Source of the DNA: an uncultured Saprospiraceae bacterium
GTDB lineage: Bacteria; Bacteroidota; Bacteroidia; Chitinophagales; Saprospiraceae
Length of the DNA: 40,387 nucleotides
NCBI GenBank assembly: GCA_937921555.1
Contig: CAKZUV010000047.1
Location: 1 to 40,387, forward strand
Direction of reading: 5' to 3'
Shown here in pieces: positions 26,243-35,264 of this stretch (position 1 is the first letter of the stretch; each line of letters opens with the position of its first letter). The notes under the pieces were generated by a model. It made no database searches. It worked only from the letters and a program-made list of their open reading frames with translations, and was not told the origin of the DNA. The position numbers were made by a program, and so were the translations under genes.

Positions 26243-26399
26243 CGACCTCTCTGAGGTCGGCTGTGGAACGCTGGTTGCCTTGGCTAACATAATTTGACCG
26301 CGCTGCGGTCATTCTTATGCTCGAAGCTATGATCTCAAATTCTGATGTTCATTTTATATCCTCAGATTGATTAAAAATCGAAAAACGGACTTTGTTCGT
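26243..26399. repeat. Cluster of three short-loop hairpins
   Basis: Three hairpins with 3-nt loops lie in a 390-bp gap: CGACCTC-TCT-GAGGTCG (26243-26259), TGACCGC-GCT-GCGGTCA (26295-26311) and ACGGAC-TTT-GTTCGT (26385-26399, one G-U pair). None has a T-run directly after it. They resemble REP-type palindromic units rather than terminators. No gene is seen in 26093-26482. Confidence 0.55.
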
Positions 26400-26482
26400 C
26401 GATCTTTTTAAGGTGGAGGCCCGAAATTTTCTATCTTTATAGTGAGACCGTTTGAATTTTTTTTATAAAAAAATTATCCATT

Positions 26483-26722
26483 ATGTATACTTATAAAATT
26501 GTAGAAATAAAGCACTCGATGTGGACCGGTAAACCGGTAGAAAATTTTGAGGATATTATTCATGATTATGCGTTGCAGGGATGGCGTTTTGTGCAGATTG
26601 CACAGGATTATGGAGCGATGTGGTACAAGGGAAGAATCTACACTAAACTGATATTTGAACGTCCCGTCGGGCAGGATGCTGCTCGTACTCAAAATTCTTA
26701 CAACGATTCGGAACTCATTTGA
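26483..26722 (+). CDS. DUF4177 protein
   Basis: The 79-residue protein matches the small DUF4177 family: MYTYKIVEIKHSMWTGKPVENFEDIIHDYALQGWRFVQI is seen in sequence order (Tyr/Lys-rich opening, Trp pair around residues 13 and 33). Its function is unknown; it is presumably a small soluble cytosolic protein. Upstream, TATCTTTA lies close to its start and is one base from the -7 consensus. The stop codon overlaps the -33 box of the next promoter. Confidence 0.8.
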   Translation: MYTYKIVEIKHSMWTGKPVENFEDIIHDYALQGWRFVQIAQDYGAMWYKGRIYTKLIFERPVGQDAARTQNSYNDSELI

Positions 26723-26750
26723 TCACGCTGGAGTTATTAGGCTATCTTTG
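26718..26750 (+). promoter_or_regulatory. Bacteroidota-type promoter of the MFS/arginase pair
   Basis: TTTG (26718-26721) and TATCTTTG (26743-26750) match the Bacteroidota -33 and -7 consensus (TTTG, TAnnTTTG), with 21 bp between them. The TTTG overlaps the stop codon of DUF4177. Transcription would start near 26757 and leave a leader of about 125 nt that can form TACGGAA/TTCCGTA and GGGTA/TACCC hairpins. Confidence 0.65.
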
Positions 26751-26882
26751 CCAGGCATTACGGAAAAATTCCCCGGACTGAAATTCCGTAGAGTGTGTCT
26801 GCATAACCGGCTTTGATTGGGATAAAATGGGTAAAGTAAAATACCCCGCGTTGTCAAACAATCCAGCTATAAATGATCGTCT

Positions 26883-28139
26883 ATGCTCCGAAACTTCTAC
26901 ACCCGTTATCGCGATGCTTTTGCGGGACTCTCCCCCGTCATCTGGTTACTCTCTGTCGTTACGCTCATCAACCGCGCAGGTACGATGGTCATTCCTTTTA
27001 TGACCATTTATCTGACCAACGAACTTGATTTTTCCGAGGTACAGACCGGATATATCATGGCCTGTTTCGGGCTGGGTTCCGTGGCGGGTTCTTATCTGGG
27101 TGGAAAACTGACGGAGCTAATCGGATATTTTCAGACCATGTTCTGGTCTTTTTTTCTGGGCGGATTTATGTTTTTTTTGTTGATGTACCAGCAGGATTTT
27201 ACATCGGTGGCCATCGTCATTTTTCTTTTGAGTTTAATCAATGACCTGTTCCGGCCGGCGTTGTTTTCTGCGGTGGCGATTTTCAGTCCCGAAAAAGACC
27301 GTACCCGTTCTATCTCCCTGATTCGGCTGGCGATTAATCTTGGTTTCGGAGTTGGCCCCGCATTTGGCGGATTGATTGCCGAAAGCATTGGCTTTTCCTG
27401 GCTGTTTGTGGTAGACGCCTTTACCTGTATTTTTGCGGCGCTCTTTGTCTGGTGGAAAATACCCCGCAACGTACAGCCGCAACATCAGGAGACGGAAAAA
27501 CCTCAGATTCCGGCTTCTATTTTTCAGGACCGGATTTATCTGGTTTTTTTGTTTTTAACAACTTTGATAGCCATTATTTTTATGCAACTCATTTTTGTGA
27601 TTCCGGTGTATTACAAAGACGTACTGTATTTTAGCGAAGCAAACGTGGGTTATCTCATGGCGCTGAATGGGTTGTTGATCGCCGTGGTGGAAATGCCGTT
27701 GGTCCACCATTGTGATAACCGAAAAACCAATTTATTCTGGGTGATGGTTGGAACGGGAATGGTGAGTCTCTCCTATTTATTTCTGGTGGTCCCGGACAGT
27801 CGGTTTGTCTGGTATCTGATGCCGGTTCTTTTTATGATTACCATTAGTATTGGAGAAATTTTCATGTTTCCCTTTACAAATAGTTTTGCCTTCAGCCGCT
27901 CGACGGATGAAAACCGGGGAAGTTATATGGGTTATTATTCGATGAGTTTTTCCATTTCACTGGTCGTTGCTCCAGTCATCGGATTTCAGGTTGCGGCGTT
28001 GTTTGGGTTTGAAATGCTATTCTACTTTTTAGCAATCGCCGGTTTGTTAATTGTCGTGGGATTTGGTTATTTGCAGCGTAAAGTGCTGACCGCACCATCG
28101 GGAGATACAAAAACTTCCGGCCAAACCGTACATGTATGA
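26883..28139 (+). CDS. MFS transporter (drug-resistance/MdtH-like)
   Basis: The 418-residue protein has about 12 membrane segments of the major facilitator superfamily. The first half carries VIPFMTIYLTNELDFSEVQTGYIM and the conserved loop 2-3 region LGSVAGSYLGGKL. The pattern is closest to proton-driven exporters of the DHA1 type (MdtH and similar); the substrate is not predictable. Its stop overlaps the next start by 4 bases (ATGA), so the two are translationally coupled. The promoter at 26718-26750 drives both. Confidence 0.87.
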   Translation: MLRNFYTRYRDAFAGLSPVIWLLSVVTLINRAGTMVIPFMTIYLTNELDFSEVQTGYIMACFGLGSVAGSYLGGKLTELIGYFQTMFWSFFLGGFMFFLLMYQQDFTSVAIVIFLLSLINDLFRPALFSAVAIFSPEKDRTRSISLIRLAINLGFGVGPAFGGLIAESIGFSWLFVVDAFTCIFAALFVWWKIPRNVQPQHQETEKPQIPASIFQDRIYLVFLFLTTLIAIIFMQLIFVIPVYYKDVLYFSEANVGYLMALNGLLIAVVEMPLVHHCDNRKTNLFWVMVGTGMVSLSYLFLVVPDSRFVWYLMPVLFMITISIGEIFMFPFTNSFAFSRSTDENRGSYMGYYSMSFSISLVVAPVIGFQVAALFGFEMLFYFLAIAGLLIVVGFGYLQRKVLTAPSGDTKTSGQTVHV

Positions 28140-28942
28140 TTTTACTTTTTCCACAATGGCAGGGTGCCAATCGTCGTGATCCGATTGTCCGTGGTACGGA
28201 TACGCTGAATAATTATTACGGCGAACAGATCACCCACCGGATTATTACCGAAAAGCACACCATGGTGACGAATAATCCGATTAAAAACTATTCTGCTATT
28301 TATAATCAAACCCTGCGGTGCCGGGAATTATTAAAAAGAGAACAACCCAAAAAATTATACACCATCGGCGGAGATTGCGGGGTGGAACTGATGCCCGTAT
28401 CCTACTTAAACGAGCGATACGAAAATCTGGGTATCATCTGGTTTGACGCACACGCCGATGCGAATACGCCCGCCTCTTCCGTCAGTAAAAATTTTCACGG
28501 GATGCCGTTGCGGCAATTATGCGGAGACGGAGATGACCGACTGGGTCAGCTTACTTTTTCGACGGTAAAACCGGAACAAATTTTATATCTGGGTCTCAGA
28601 GATGTGGATATTCCTGAAAAAGAATGGATCAGCAAAAAAGATATTTTCGTCTCACCGGAAGCAGACATAGCGGCCATCACAGCGACGCTGCGAAAACGAA
28701 AAGTCCGGCATTTATACATTCATTTCGACGTGGACGCGCTGGACAAAACGGCATACCATCATTCCCTCTTACCAATTGCCGGAGGCATAAACATTCCACA
28801 TGCTTACAAAGTAATTAAAAGTTTAGAAAAAGAATTTAACGTGGTAGGTACGTCTTTGACGGAAGTAGTTGCGGCCAGTCAAAAGGAATTGAAACCGATA
28901 AATGCTATTTTAGAGATATTGGTGGCTGTGCTGAATCTTTAG
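28136..28942 (+). CDS. Arginase/ureohydrolase-family protein
   Basis: The 268-residue protein keeps the ureohydrolase metal motifs: DAHADANTP (Asp104, His106, Asp108) and HFDVDALD (Asp198, Asp200). The first metal motif, usually GGDH, reads GGDC (78-81), so the His ligand is replaced by Cys81. Family members hydrolyse arginine, agmatine, guanidino acids or formiminoglutamate; the changed ligand makes the substrate uncertain. It overlaps the MFS gene by 4 bp, so import or export of its substrate or product by that transporter is a reasonable inference. Confidence 0.85.
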   Translation: MILLFPQWQGANRRDPIVRGTDTLNNYYGEQITHRIITEKHTMVTNNPIKNYSAIYNQTLRCRELLKREQPKKLYTIGGDCGVELMPVSYLNERYENLGIIWFDAHADANTPASSVSKNFHGMPLRQLCGDGDDRLGQLTFSTVKPEQILYLGLRDVDIPEKEWISKKDIFVSPEADIAAITATLRKRKVRHLYIHFDVDALDKTAYHHSLLPIAGGINIPHAYKVIKSLEKEFNVVGTSLTEVVAASQKELKPINAILEILVAVLNL

Positions 28943-28952
28943 AAAAGAAGGT

Positions 28953-28971
28953 AATACGTCGTAGTATTTTT
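28953..28971. terminator. Possible short terminator between convergent genes
   Basis: AATAC/GTATT (28953-28957, 28964-28968) with a 6-nt loop, ending in TTTTT (28967-28971). It lies just after the arginase-family stop. The stem is only 5 bp, so this is weak. Confidence 0.3.
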
Positions 28972-29396
28972 CAGGCAACAGATTGGCTCAGTTTTTCCAG
29001 TTCCGTTTCGATAATTTTCATGTCTGCTACTGCCTGATTTTTAAACCGTTCAAAATATTCCGGAATATTGGCAATATTGGTGGCGTCGTACGAATCGCGT
29101 TCCAGGATCATTGCCAATTCACATAAAGCAGGTAACCCAACAATACTAATGGTAGATTTTATTCGATGAATTTCAAAATAGAAGCCTTTGTAATTTTTAT
29201 CGTGCAGGCATCGTTCTAATTTTCCCAAAGTAATGGGAATCTGGGATTTAAAGATCCCAAGCATCTCTTTTATAATTGATAAGTTTTCACCAAAATGTCC
29301 GTAAAGTGAAGAAAAATATTCCAGTTTATCCATTTGCTCTGGTACGGAATAGGTAGGTTCCCGTCTTTCATGCTTACTATCTGTGGCCTTTTTCAT
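28971..29396 (-). CDS. Histidine phosphotransfer (Hpt) domain protein
   Basis: The 141-residue product is helical with the phosphorylatable His in IHRIKSTISIVG (His77 from this start), where Hpt domains usually read HxLKG. It would relay phosphate between receiver domains in a multistep pathway. The frame is open further upstream to a GTG at 29516, which would add 40 residues, but ATG 29396 is the better start. No kinase is directly beside it; a histidine kinase and a receiver protein lie 4-6 kb away and are possible partners. Confidence 0.72.
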   Translation of the reverse strand: MKKATDSKHERREPTYSVPEQMDKLEYFSSLYGHFGENLSIIKEMLGIFKSQIPITLGKLERCLHDKNYKGFYFEIHRIKSTISIVGLPALCELAMILERDSYDATNIANIPEYFERFKNQAVADMKIIETELEKLSQSVA

Positions 29397-29653
29397 TTTA
29401 AAAAACTTTTTTGCGTGTAAAGTATTAGCGGGGTTATCTTTGATCAACAGAATATCATCCTGCCACACGGCGGGAATTTTTAGTATTTCCGTTGTTTCCA
29501 CCACTATCTCTGCCACTGATTGGCCTGAAAGTGTAGTTTGTTCTCATGCTTTTTTCAAAGAAATAAACCATTTTTTCTTAAATACATGAGTCTACAAAGG
29601 GGAAATTATGCTAATGTATCAGCCAAAAACCGTGCTAAGTTCTCAGACCATTG

Positions 29654-29677
29654 AACATACACTACCTTTTGTATGTT
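29654..29677. promoter_or_regulatory. Inverted repeat upstream of the second receptor gene
   Basis: AACATAC (29654-29660) and GTATGTT (29671-29677) pair over 7 bp with a 10-nt loop, about 60 bp before the receptor start, with TTT after it. It could be an operator or a leader hairpin. The rest of the gap 29397-29736 shows no gene. Confidence 0.3.
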
Positions 29678-29736
29678 TTTAATTCTTGTTTCCTTCTTGA
29701 ACCTATTGAAAATTTTTCAAAAATTTAATATTCAGC

Positions 29737-32199
29737 ATGCGCAAATTTATACTTATCACTATTTTATTAATCCTATTGGTTAGTGCCGGTTTCGGCCAGC
29801 GGCCAGGCGGAAAACGAGGACCAAGACCAACGGCTACGATCACCGGAACGATAGTAGATAACGATACTCAAACACCATTGGAATTTGCCACCATTACCCT
29901 TTTTTCCCTTCGGGACAGTTCGGTCGCCGGTGGTATCATTACGGACGATGCGGGAAAATTTCTGTTAGAAACAAAAGCAGGACGCTATTTTGCAAAAATT
30001 GAATTTATCGGATACCAGCCTTACACCATCGATCAAATTAAATTGGGTCGTGACAATCTGAATGCGGACCTGGGCATTATCCAGCTATCCGGGGACGCAG
30101 AGATGCTCGAAGAAGTGGAAGTAGTAGGTGAAAAAAGTACATTTACGATGTCGCTGGACAAGCGGGTTTTTAACGTTGGAAAAGATTTGACCAGTACGGG
30201 TGCCAACGCGGCAGAAATCCTTGACAATGTTCCTTCGGTGACCGTAGACGTAGAAGGAAACGTAGAATTGCGGGGAAGTGGGAATGTACGGGTGCTAATC
30301 AACGGAAAGCCTTCCGGAATCATCGGAGTGGGTGATACCCGTGGCCTGCGTAATCTCGCGGGCGGAGTAATTGACCGCATTGAAGTAATTACCAATCCTT
30401 CGGCCCGGTACGACGCAGAAGGTATGGCCGGAATTATCAATATCATCTTAAAGGAAGAGCGTGCTGGTGGATTGAACGGTAGCTTTGATTTTAATCTTGG
30501 TTATCCGGAATTATACGGAACAGCCATCAACTTAAACTACCGGAAAAACAAACTTAACTTTTTCACTACTTACGGTCTGCGGTACAACGAAAGTCCGGGA
30601 GGTGGTACATTATTTCAAAAATTTACGCAGGATGGTACTACCTTTATTACCGATCAGACCCGGAGATTTGACCGTAGCGGGCTTTCGCATAATTTCCGTT
30701 TTGGCTCAGATTATTTTTTTACAGAAAAGAGTATTCTTACCCTGGCTTTCAACTATAACATTAGTGACCAAAAGAATAACAATGGAGTTGTTTACCGGGA
30801 TTTCATCGGTAGTCTGGATAATGCGATTGGAATTAATGACCGGGACGAAATCGAGGGAGAAGAAGATGAACGCCTGGAATATGAAATAACGTTCCGGAAA
30901 GATTTTGCCCGGAAAGGCCAGCGATTTACCGTCAATTTTAATTACCAGGATAATAATGAAACGGAAAGTTCTGACTTCGTGGAACGGTTGCTTAATCCGG
31001 ACGGAAGTTTGAAAGGTGAACCGGATATTATTCAATTCAGTGAAAATGCCGAAGGAGAAAAACGGGCGATTTTATCGGCAGATTATATTCATCCTTTTGG
31101 GAAAGATGGAAAATTTGAAGTGGGACTCAGAACTTCCAACCGGGAGATTAAAAATGATTTTTTGGTGCAGCAGGAAACAGCGGATGGATTAGAAGTGGTC
31201 AATGGATTATCAAATAATTTCATTTACGAGGAAGGAGTATATGCGCTCTACGCCATTTATGGAAATAAGGCAGGCAAGTTTTCTTATCAGGTGGGGGTCA
31301 GAAATGAGTATTCCGACGTGCTCACACTGCTGTTAAATACGGGACAGGAAAATGACAGGGATTATAACAATTTATTTCCGAGTGGATTTCTGGGCTATCA
31401 GTTGTCTGAAACTGCGAGCGTACAGGCTAGTTACAGCCGGAGAATACGACGGCCCCGGTTCTGGGATTTAAATCCATTTTTCACGTTCAGTGATTCCCGT
31501 AATTTCTTTAGTGGAAACCCGGATCTTGATCCCGAATATACGGACGCCTACGAAATTGGATTTATGAAACAGTTCAATAAAGGTTCTATTTCTTCCTCTG
31601 TTTATTATCGCCATACCACGGACGTGATTACGCGCGTTGTAACGGCAGATACGCTGGGCAATACGCTTCGCCGCCCCGAAAACCTGGCCACCGAAGACAA
31701 CTATGGGCTGGAAGTAAATGGATCCTACGAACCCATTAAAGCCATCCGGATCAATGCGAACGTAAACTTGTTCCGTTCTGTTACCGAAGGTACGAGTAAT
31801 GGACTGGATCTATCCGCAGATGCCTTTTCAATGCGCGGTCGTTTATCTTCTAAAATAACTTTTTCGAAGGATTTTGACGGGCAGTTTACCTATAATTTCC
31901 GGGGGCCGCGTAATACGCCTCAGGGACGCAATCTGGCGATTCACAGTCTGAATATTGGTTTGGCAAAGGATATTTTTAAAGGCAATGGCACGCTTTCGCT
32001 GAGTGTCCGGGACGTTTTTAATTCGCGGAAAAGACGGTCTATTATCGGTGAACCCGATTCAGACTTTTTCCAGGAATCTGAATTTCAGTGGCGGGAGCGG
32101 CAAACTACTTTGTCGTTGAATTACCGGTTGAATCAAAAGAAGAAAAGAGGGGGTAATCGTGGAGGCCGTTCCGGCGGAGAAGAAGGTGGTGAGTTTTAA
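29737..32199 (+). CDS. TonB-dependent receptor (outer-membrane beta-barrel)
   Basis: The 820-residue protein starts with a signal peptide (LLVSAGFGQ), then a short Gly/Arg stretch and a carboxypeptidase-regulatory-like domain (about 33-110: ITGTIVDNDTQTPLEFATITLF). About 140-235 is the plug (AAEILDNVPSVTVDVEGNVEL, GIINIILKE), followed by the barrel of the OMP_b-brl_3 type. The C-terminus ends in an unusual low-complexity tail (KKKRGGNRGGRSGGEEGGEF). No SusD-type gene is adjacent. The substrate is unknown; this group often handles peptides or siderophore-like ligands, but that is only inference. Confidence 0.9.
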   Translation: MRKFILITILLILLVSAGFGQRPGGKRGPRPTATITGTIVDNDTQTPLEFATITLFSLRDSSVAGGIITDDAGKFLLETKAGRYFAKIEFIGYQPYTIDQIKLGRDNLNADLGIIQLSGDAEMLEEVEVVGEKSTFTMSLDKRVFNVGKDLTSTGANAAEILDNVPSVTVDVEGNVELRGSGNVRVLINGKPSGIIGVGDTRGLRNLAGGVIDRIEVITNPSARYDAEGMAGIINIILKEERAGGLNGSFDFNLGYPELYGTAINLNYRKNKLNFFTTYGLRYNESPGGGTLFQKFTQDGTTFITDQTRRFDRSGLSHNFRFGSDYFFTEKSILTLAFNYNISDQKNNNGVVYRDFIGSLDNAIGINDRDEIEGEEDERLEYEITFRKDFARKGQRFTVNFNYQDNNETESSDFVERLLNPDGSLKGEPDIIQFSENAEGEKRAILSADYIHPFGKDGKFEVGLRTSNREIKNDFLVQQETADGLEVVNGLSNNFIYEEGVYALYAIYGNKAGKFSYQVGVRNEYSDVLTLLLNTGQENDRDYNNLFPSGFLGYQLSETASVQASYSRRIRRPRFWDLNPFFTFSDSRNFFSGNPDLDPEYTDAYEIGFMKQFNKGSISSSVYYRHTTDVITRVVTADTLGNTLRRPENLATEDNYGLEVNGSYEPIKAIRINANVNLFRSVTEGTSNGLDLSADAFSMRGRLSSKITFSKDFDGQFTYNFRGPRNTPQGRNLAIHSLNIGLAKDIFKGNGTLSLSVRDVFNSRKRRSIIGEPDSDFFQESEFQWRERQTTLSLNYRLNQKKKRGGNRGGRSGGEEGGEF

Positions 32200-32326
32200 A
32201 GAGGTCGGACTCCAAACTTCTGCAATTACGGGAACTCTTTTTCTAAATTGTGAAAAGTCTATAAATCAATATGACACTTTTTTTCCAGAGCTATAAGTCA
32301 GCCAACAGCATTCAGGTGCAGAAGCA

Positions 32327-33247
32327 CTACGGCCAAACGTGCAGCTTTCGGGATTTGAAGTCGATAGAAAATTTACAGCTGCTCAGGAAAGGAAAACCCA
32401 GGATACCATCGATGTTGGTAGAATTATGGTTGATCGCCGTGAAATCGGTGAGGACATACTCCATTTGGCGATAAGCCGCCCGTGCTACTTTGGTCAGCTC
32501 GACTTTTATGATATGAGCTGAGTTATTATCCTCCCCTACTCCGTGTATCTTTGAAAAAGGCTGTGGCTCGGAAGCTACGCTGGCGATCCGGGAAGAAAGG
32601 CGGTCATCCAGCAAATTTATTTCAGCGCCGGTATCCAGTCCCAATCTCAATTTTTCTTTTCCAATCACGGCCTCGATCACCGGCAGGTGGTCTTCAAAAT
32701 ATAATGGAAAACTGACTAATGGCTGCGACTTAACGGCTGGTTCGGTATCCAGTCTTCTGATCTGAATAGCCTGCGAGCTATAATCCAGCAATAGTTCAAA
32801 GTCCTTAATCAATTCGTATCCAATCAAGCCGCTGATTTTTCGTTTGGTTAGCGACTCCAGGTGAGATAAATCCATAGAAATGGCTGCCAGTTCCGTATAA
32901 TTAATACCCGCCCAGCGAAAATTTTCGACGGTGAGCGCGTAAGCATCGGCCGTCCCATTAATGCCGGATATTTTCTCTTTCCGTCCTTTTTTTTGAAAAT
33001 TATTGAGTACCAATCCGGGCGCCCCTGAGTCGAGTATAAAAGTCTGCAAAGTATTATTTAAAACTGCTTCTACCAGTATGATTCCTCCATCCAGTTCAAA
33101 TTTCACCTCTTTGATTCCTGAAAAATTGTGAGATACTACGTTATCATCCGGCTCGGCTCCACCAACGTAAGCAACCCGTTCCTGTCCGGCCAGTGATCCG
33201 GTCAGTGCCACAAAAAAGAGCATAAAAAGGTAAAATCGGTTAAACAT
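32327..33247 (-). CDS. Secreted retropepsin-like aspartic protease
   Basis: The 306-residue protein begins with a signal peptide ending in SLAGQ. It has two catalytic-type motifs: FILDSGAPGLVL (Asp73) and LGLDTGAEINLL (Asp205), the arrangement of bacterial aspartic proteases with two retropepsin-like domains in one chain. Further support is GLIGYEL and GILGFPFLSSCKF, the usual Gly-rich end of each domain. It would act in the periplasm or outside; the substrate is unknown. It is convergent with the second receptor gene. Confidence 0.86.
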   Translation of the reverse strand: MFNRFYLFMLFFVALTGSLAGQERVAYVGGAEPDDNVVSHNFSGIKEVKFELDGGIILVEAVLNNTLQTFILDSGAPGLVLNNFQKKGRKEKISGINGTADAYALTVENFRWAGINYTELAAISMDLSHLESLTKRKISGLIGYELIKDFELLLDYSSQAIQIRRLDTEPAVKSQPLVSFPLYFEDHLPVIEAVIGKEKLRLGLDTGAEINLLDDRLSSRIASVASEPQPFSKIHGVGEDNNSAHIIKVELTKVARAAYRQMEYVLTDFTAINHNSTNIDGILGFPFLSSCKFSIDFKSRKLHVWP

Positions 33248-33438
33248 ACAATATAATGTTTAGCTAATATTAAGCCAATGTTAATTAAAAGTAAACAATA
33301 TTTTGCAAATACGCAATAAACAGGTAACAATAACTTAACATTGGGATAAAAATTCTTTTCATCCCCTTTTTCATAAGGAAAATCTATAACCTCCCCTTTG
33401 GGCATAGATTATGCTGGTTTATATCAAAATGATATGAG

Positions 33439-34563
33439 ATGTCAATAAGCAGAATGATTATATACAGTAGTAGTCTTGTAGCGGTAATTGCCGGAGTGGC
33501 GGGTATTATTGCTTATGAAAATTTTTCTCAGTTGGAGGAATCCATTATAAAAGTAGAAAACTGGCAAGGACATCTGGAGCAACTTCGGGCTACTATTCTA
33601 ATTACCTGCTTTTCTATCTTTCTGATCGCCCTGGTCTGTGGACAATTTATAGCCAGGTTTTTAGATAAGACAGTTAGGAACCTATCCCTGCTGGCGAATG
33701 GTATTGAAGACGAGACAAGTAGCATAGCCCCGGTAAAAGAAAAGAATTTTGATGGATTGGCCAATGCGCTGCGTCAATCCCGGATTATCTCCCGTCAGAA
33801 AAAGCAGATGGAAAATCTGAATCAGGAATTACAACTAAAAAATGATTCGCTGGATAGTCTGGTGTATCGGGTTTCTCATGAACTGAAAGCTCCAATTATC
33901 AATATTCAGTCTTTGTTGAAAATTATCAAAAGGAGAGCCAGTGTTGATGATCTGCTGACAGGACAGTCACTCAGTATGGCCGAAAAGGCCACGGAAACAC
34001 TGCAAGCGACCATCGTGGATTTACTGGAGGTAGCCCGGATAGAGAAGCGCCTGAAAGAAGAGAACGAATGGTTATCTATTTCTGAAATTCTTTCAGAGAT
34101 TCTTTCAGACAATCAGGAACAGATCAAACAACGGGAGACGATGTTTGATATTGATTTAGGAGCTGCTGATCAACTTTATTTTTCAAGAAATAATTTATCC
34201 AGTATTCTAGCCAACCTGATCACCAACGCAATTAAATATGCTTCTCCCGACCGTGATTCTATGGTTAAAATTCGTACCCACAAGGAAGGAAATACGACGG
34301 TGCTCACCATTGAGGATAACGGAATAGGAATGGACCTTAAAAAGCATCACGACAATTTATTCCAGATGTTTAAACGATTTCACGACCACGTGGAAGGTAC
34401 GGGTGTGGGTATGTATATTGTAAAAAAACTTTTAGATGAAAACAACGGGTCGGTCACTTTGGAAAGTGAAGTAAACGCAGGTACCAAACTGACGCTGTAC
34501 TTTCAACAGCCCTCCTATACTCCTTCAACGACAACATCCATCGGCCTGTCCCAGTCAGTTTAA
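33439..34563 (+). CDS. Sensor histidine kinase
   Basis: The 374-residue membrane kinase has two transmembrane segments (about 7-24 and 52-71) with only a short part between them, then a coiled region (about 118-140). The HisKA motif is VSHELKAPI (phosphoacceptor His147) and the ATPase domain has NLITNAIKYA (N box), DNGIGM (G1) and GTGVGMYIVKK (G2). It is a standard, complete kinase without a receiver domain. A receiver-only protein is encoded convergently next to it, and the shared terminator lies between them. Confidence 0.94.
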   Translation: MSISRMIIYSSSLVAVIAGVAGIIAYENFSQLEESIIKVENWQGHLEQLRATILITCFSIFLIALVCGQFIARFLDKTVRNLSLLANGIEDETSSIAPVKEKNFDGLANALRQSRIISRQKKQMENLNQELQLKNDSLDSLVYRVSHELKAPIINIQSLLKIIKRRASVDDLLTGQSLSMAEKATETLQATIVDLLEVARIEKRLKEENEWLSISEILSEILSDNQEQIKQRETMFDIDLGAADQLYFSRNNLSSILANLITNAIKYASPDRDSMVKIRTHKEGNTTVLTIEDNGIGMDLKKHHDNLFQMFKRFHDHVEGTGVGMYIVKKLLDENNGSVTLESEVNAGTKLTLYFQQPSYTPSTTTSIGLSQSV

Positions 34564-34592
34564 TAAAGCAAATGGGATTTGTTAACAAAAGG

Positions 34593-34634
34593 AAAAAAAA
34601 AATCAGCCCGTTTTTACAGGCTGATTTTTTTTTG
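34593..34634. terminator. Bidirectional terminator between kinase and response regulator
   Basis: AATCAGCC (34601-34608) and GGCTGATT (34619-34626) form an 8-bp stem with a 10-nt loop. An A-run precedes it and a T-run follows it, so it can work on both strands and serve both convergent genes. Confidence 0.9.
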
Positions 34635-34652
34635 AAAGCTCAATAGCTTTTA

Positions 34653-35087
34653 TCAAACTTTCGTATTGTCTTTTTCCAGTTTTTCTTCCCAGTACATATC
34701 GATTACCTTCATGAGTTGATCTTTTTCCAGCGGTTTGCTCATGTAGCTGTCGAGGTTGATGAATTTGGAAGCCTTCACCTGGTCTTTTTCGTGTAGCGAA
34801 GTCGTCAACATCGCCGTTATGACGGATGCTTTTTTTGATTCTGGTAATAATTCGTAGGCCTCTAAAAACTCAAACCCATTCATCACCGGCATATTTATAT
34901 CAAGCAAAATCATACTCGGCGGTTGTTGACCAAAATCATCATTCTGCTCCAGAAAGTCCAGCGCTTCCTGGCCGTTCGCAGCAGTGTAAATTTGATCGGT
35001 CACATCCCATTCCGTTAAAAACAATTTGTGAACAAAATTAATTGTAGGGTCATCATCCACTAATAATACAGACTTAAATTTTTTCAT
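34653..35087 (-). CDS. Receiver-domain-only response regulator
   Basis: The 144-residue protein is a single CheY-like receiver: the acidic pocket VDDDP (Asp11-13), phosphoacceptor Asp63 in LLDINMPVMNGFEF, the TT pair after AML (about 95-96), and Lys118 in MSKPL. It has no output domain, so it must act by protein contact or as a relay to another protein such as the Hpt protein at 28971-29396. It is convergent with the histidine kinase gene. Confidence 0.92.
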   Translation of the reverse strand: MKKFKSVLLVDDDPTINFVHKLFLTEWDVTDQIYTAANGQEALDFLEQNDDFGQQPPSMILLDINMPVMNGFEFLEAYELLPESKKASVITAMLTTSLHEKDQVKASKFINLDSYMSKPLEKDQLMKVIDMYWEEKLEKDNTKV

Positions 35088-35264
35088 TGGAGTTGTTTAT
35101 ACATATAAAATTATTGGAGAATCTATATTGATCCACCCTAAATACGCCTAAAACAATGCCAAAATCAAAAATATCTCATTTTATTTAATATATATTACAA
35201 TGCTGACTATTCTCCCCATTTCTTGCCCGAAAATCAACAAAAATCAAACAACATACACCTCAAT

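Noticed and set aside
26093-26290. Longer start of the DUF368 protein
   Set aside because: The extension crosses a hairpin and does not look like the family N-terminus; ATG 26092 begins the signature.
26757-26882. Known riboswitch in the MFS/arginase leader
   Set aside because: The leader forms hairpins, but no guanidine, TPP, SAM or cobalamin consensus was seen.
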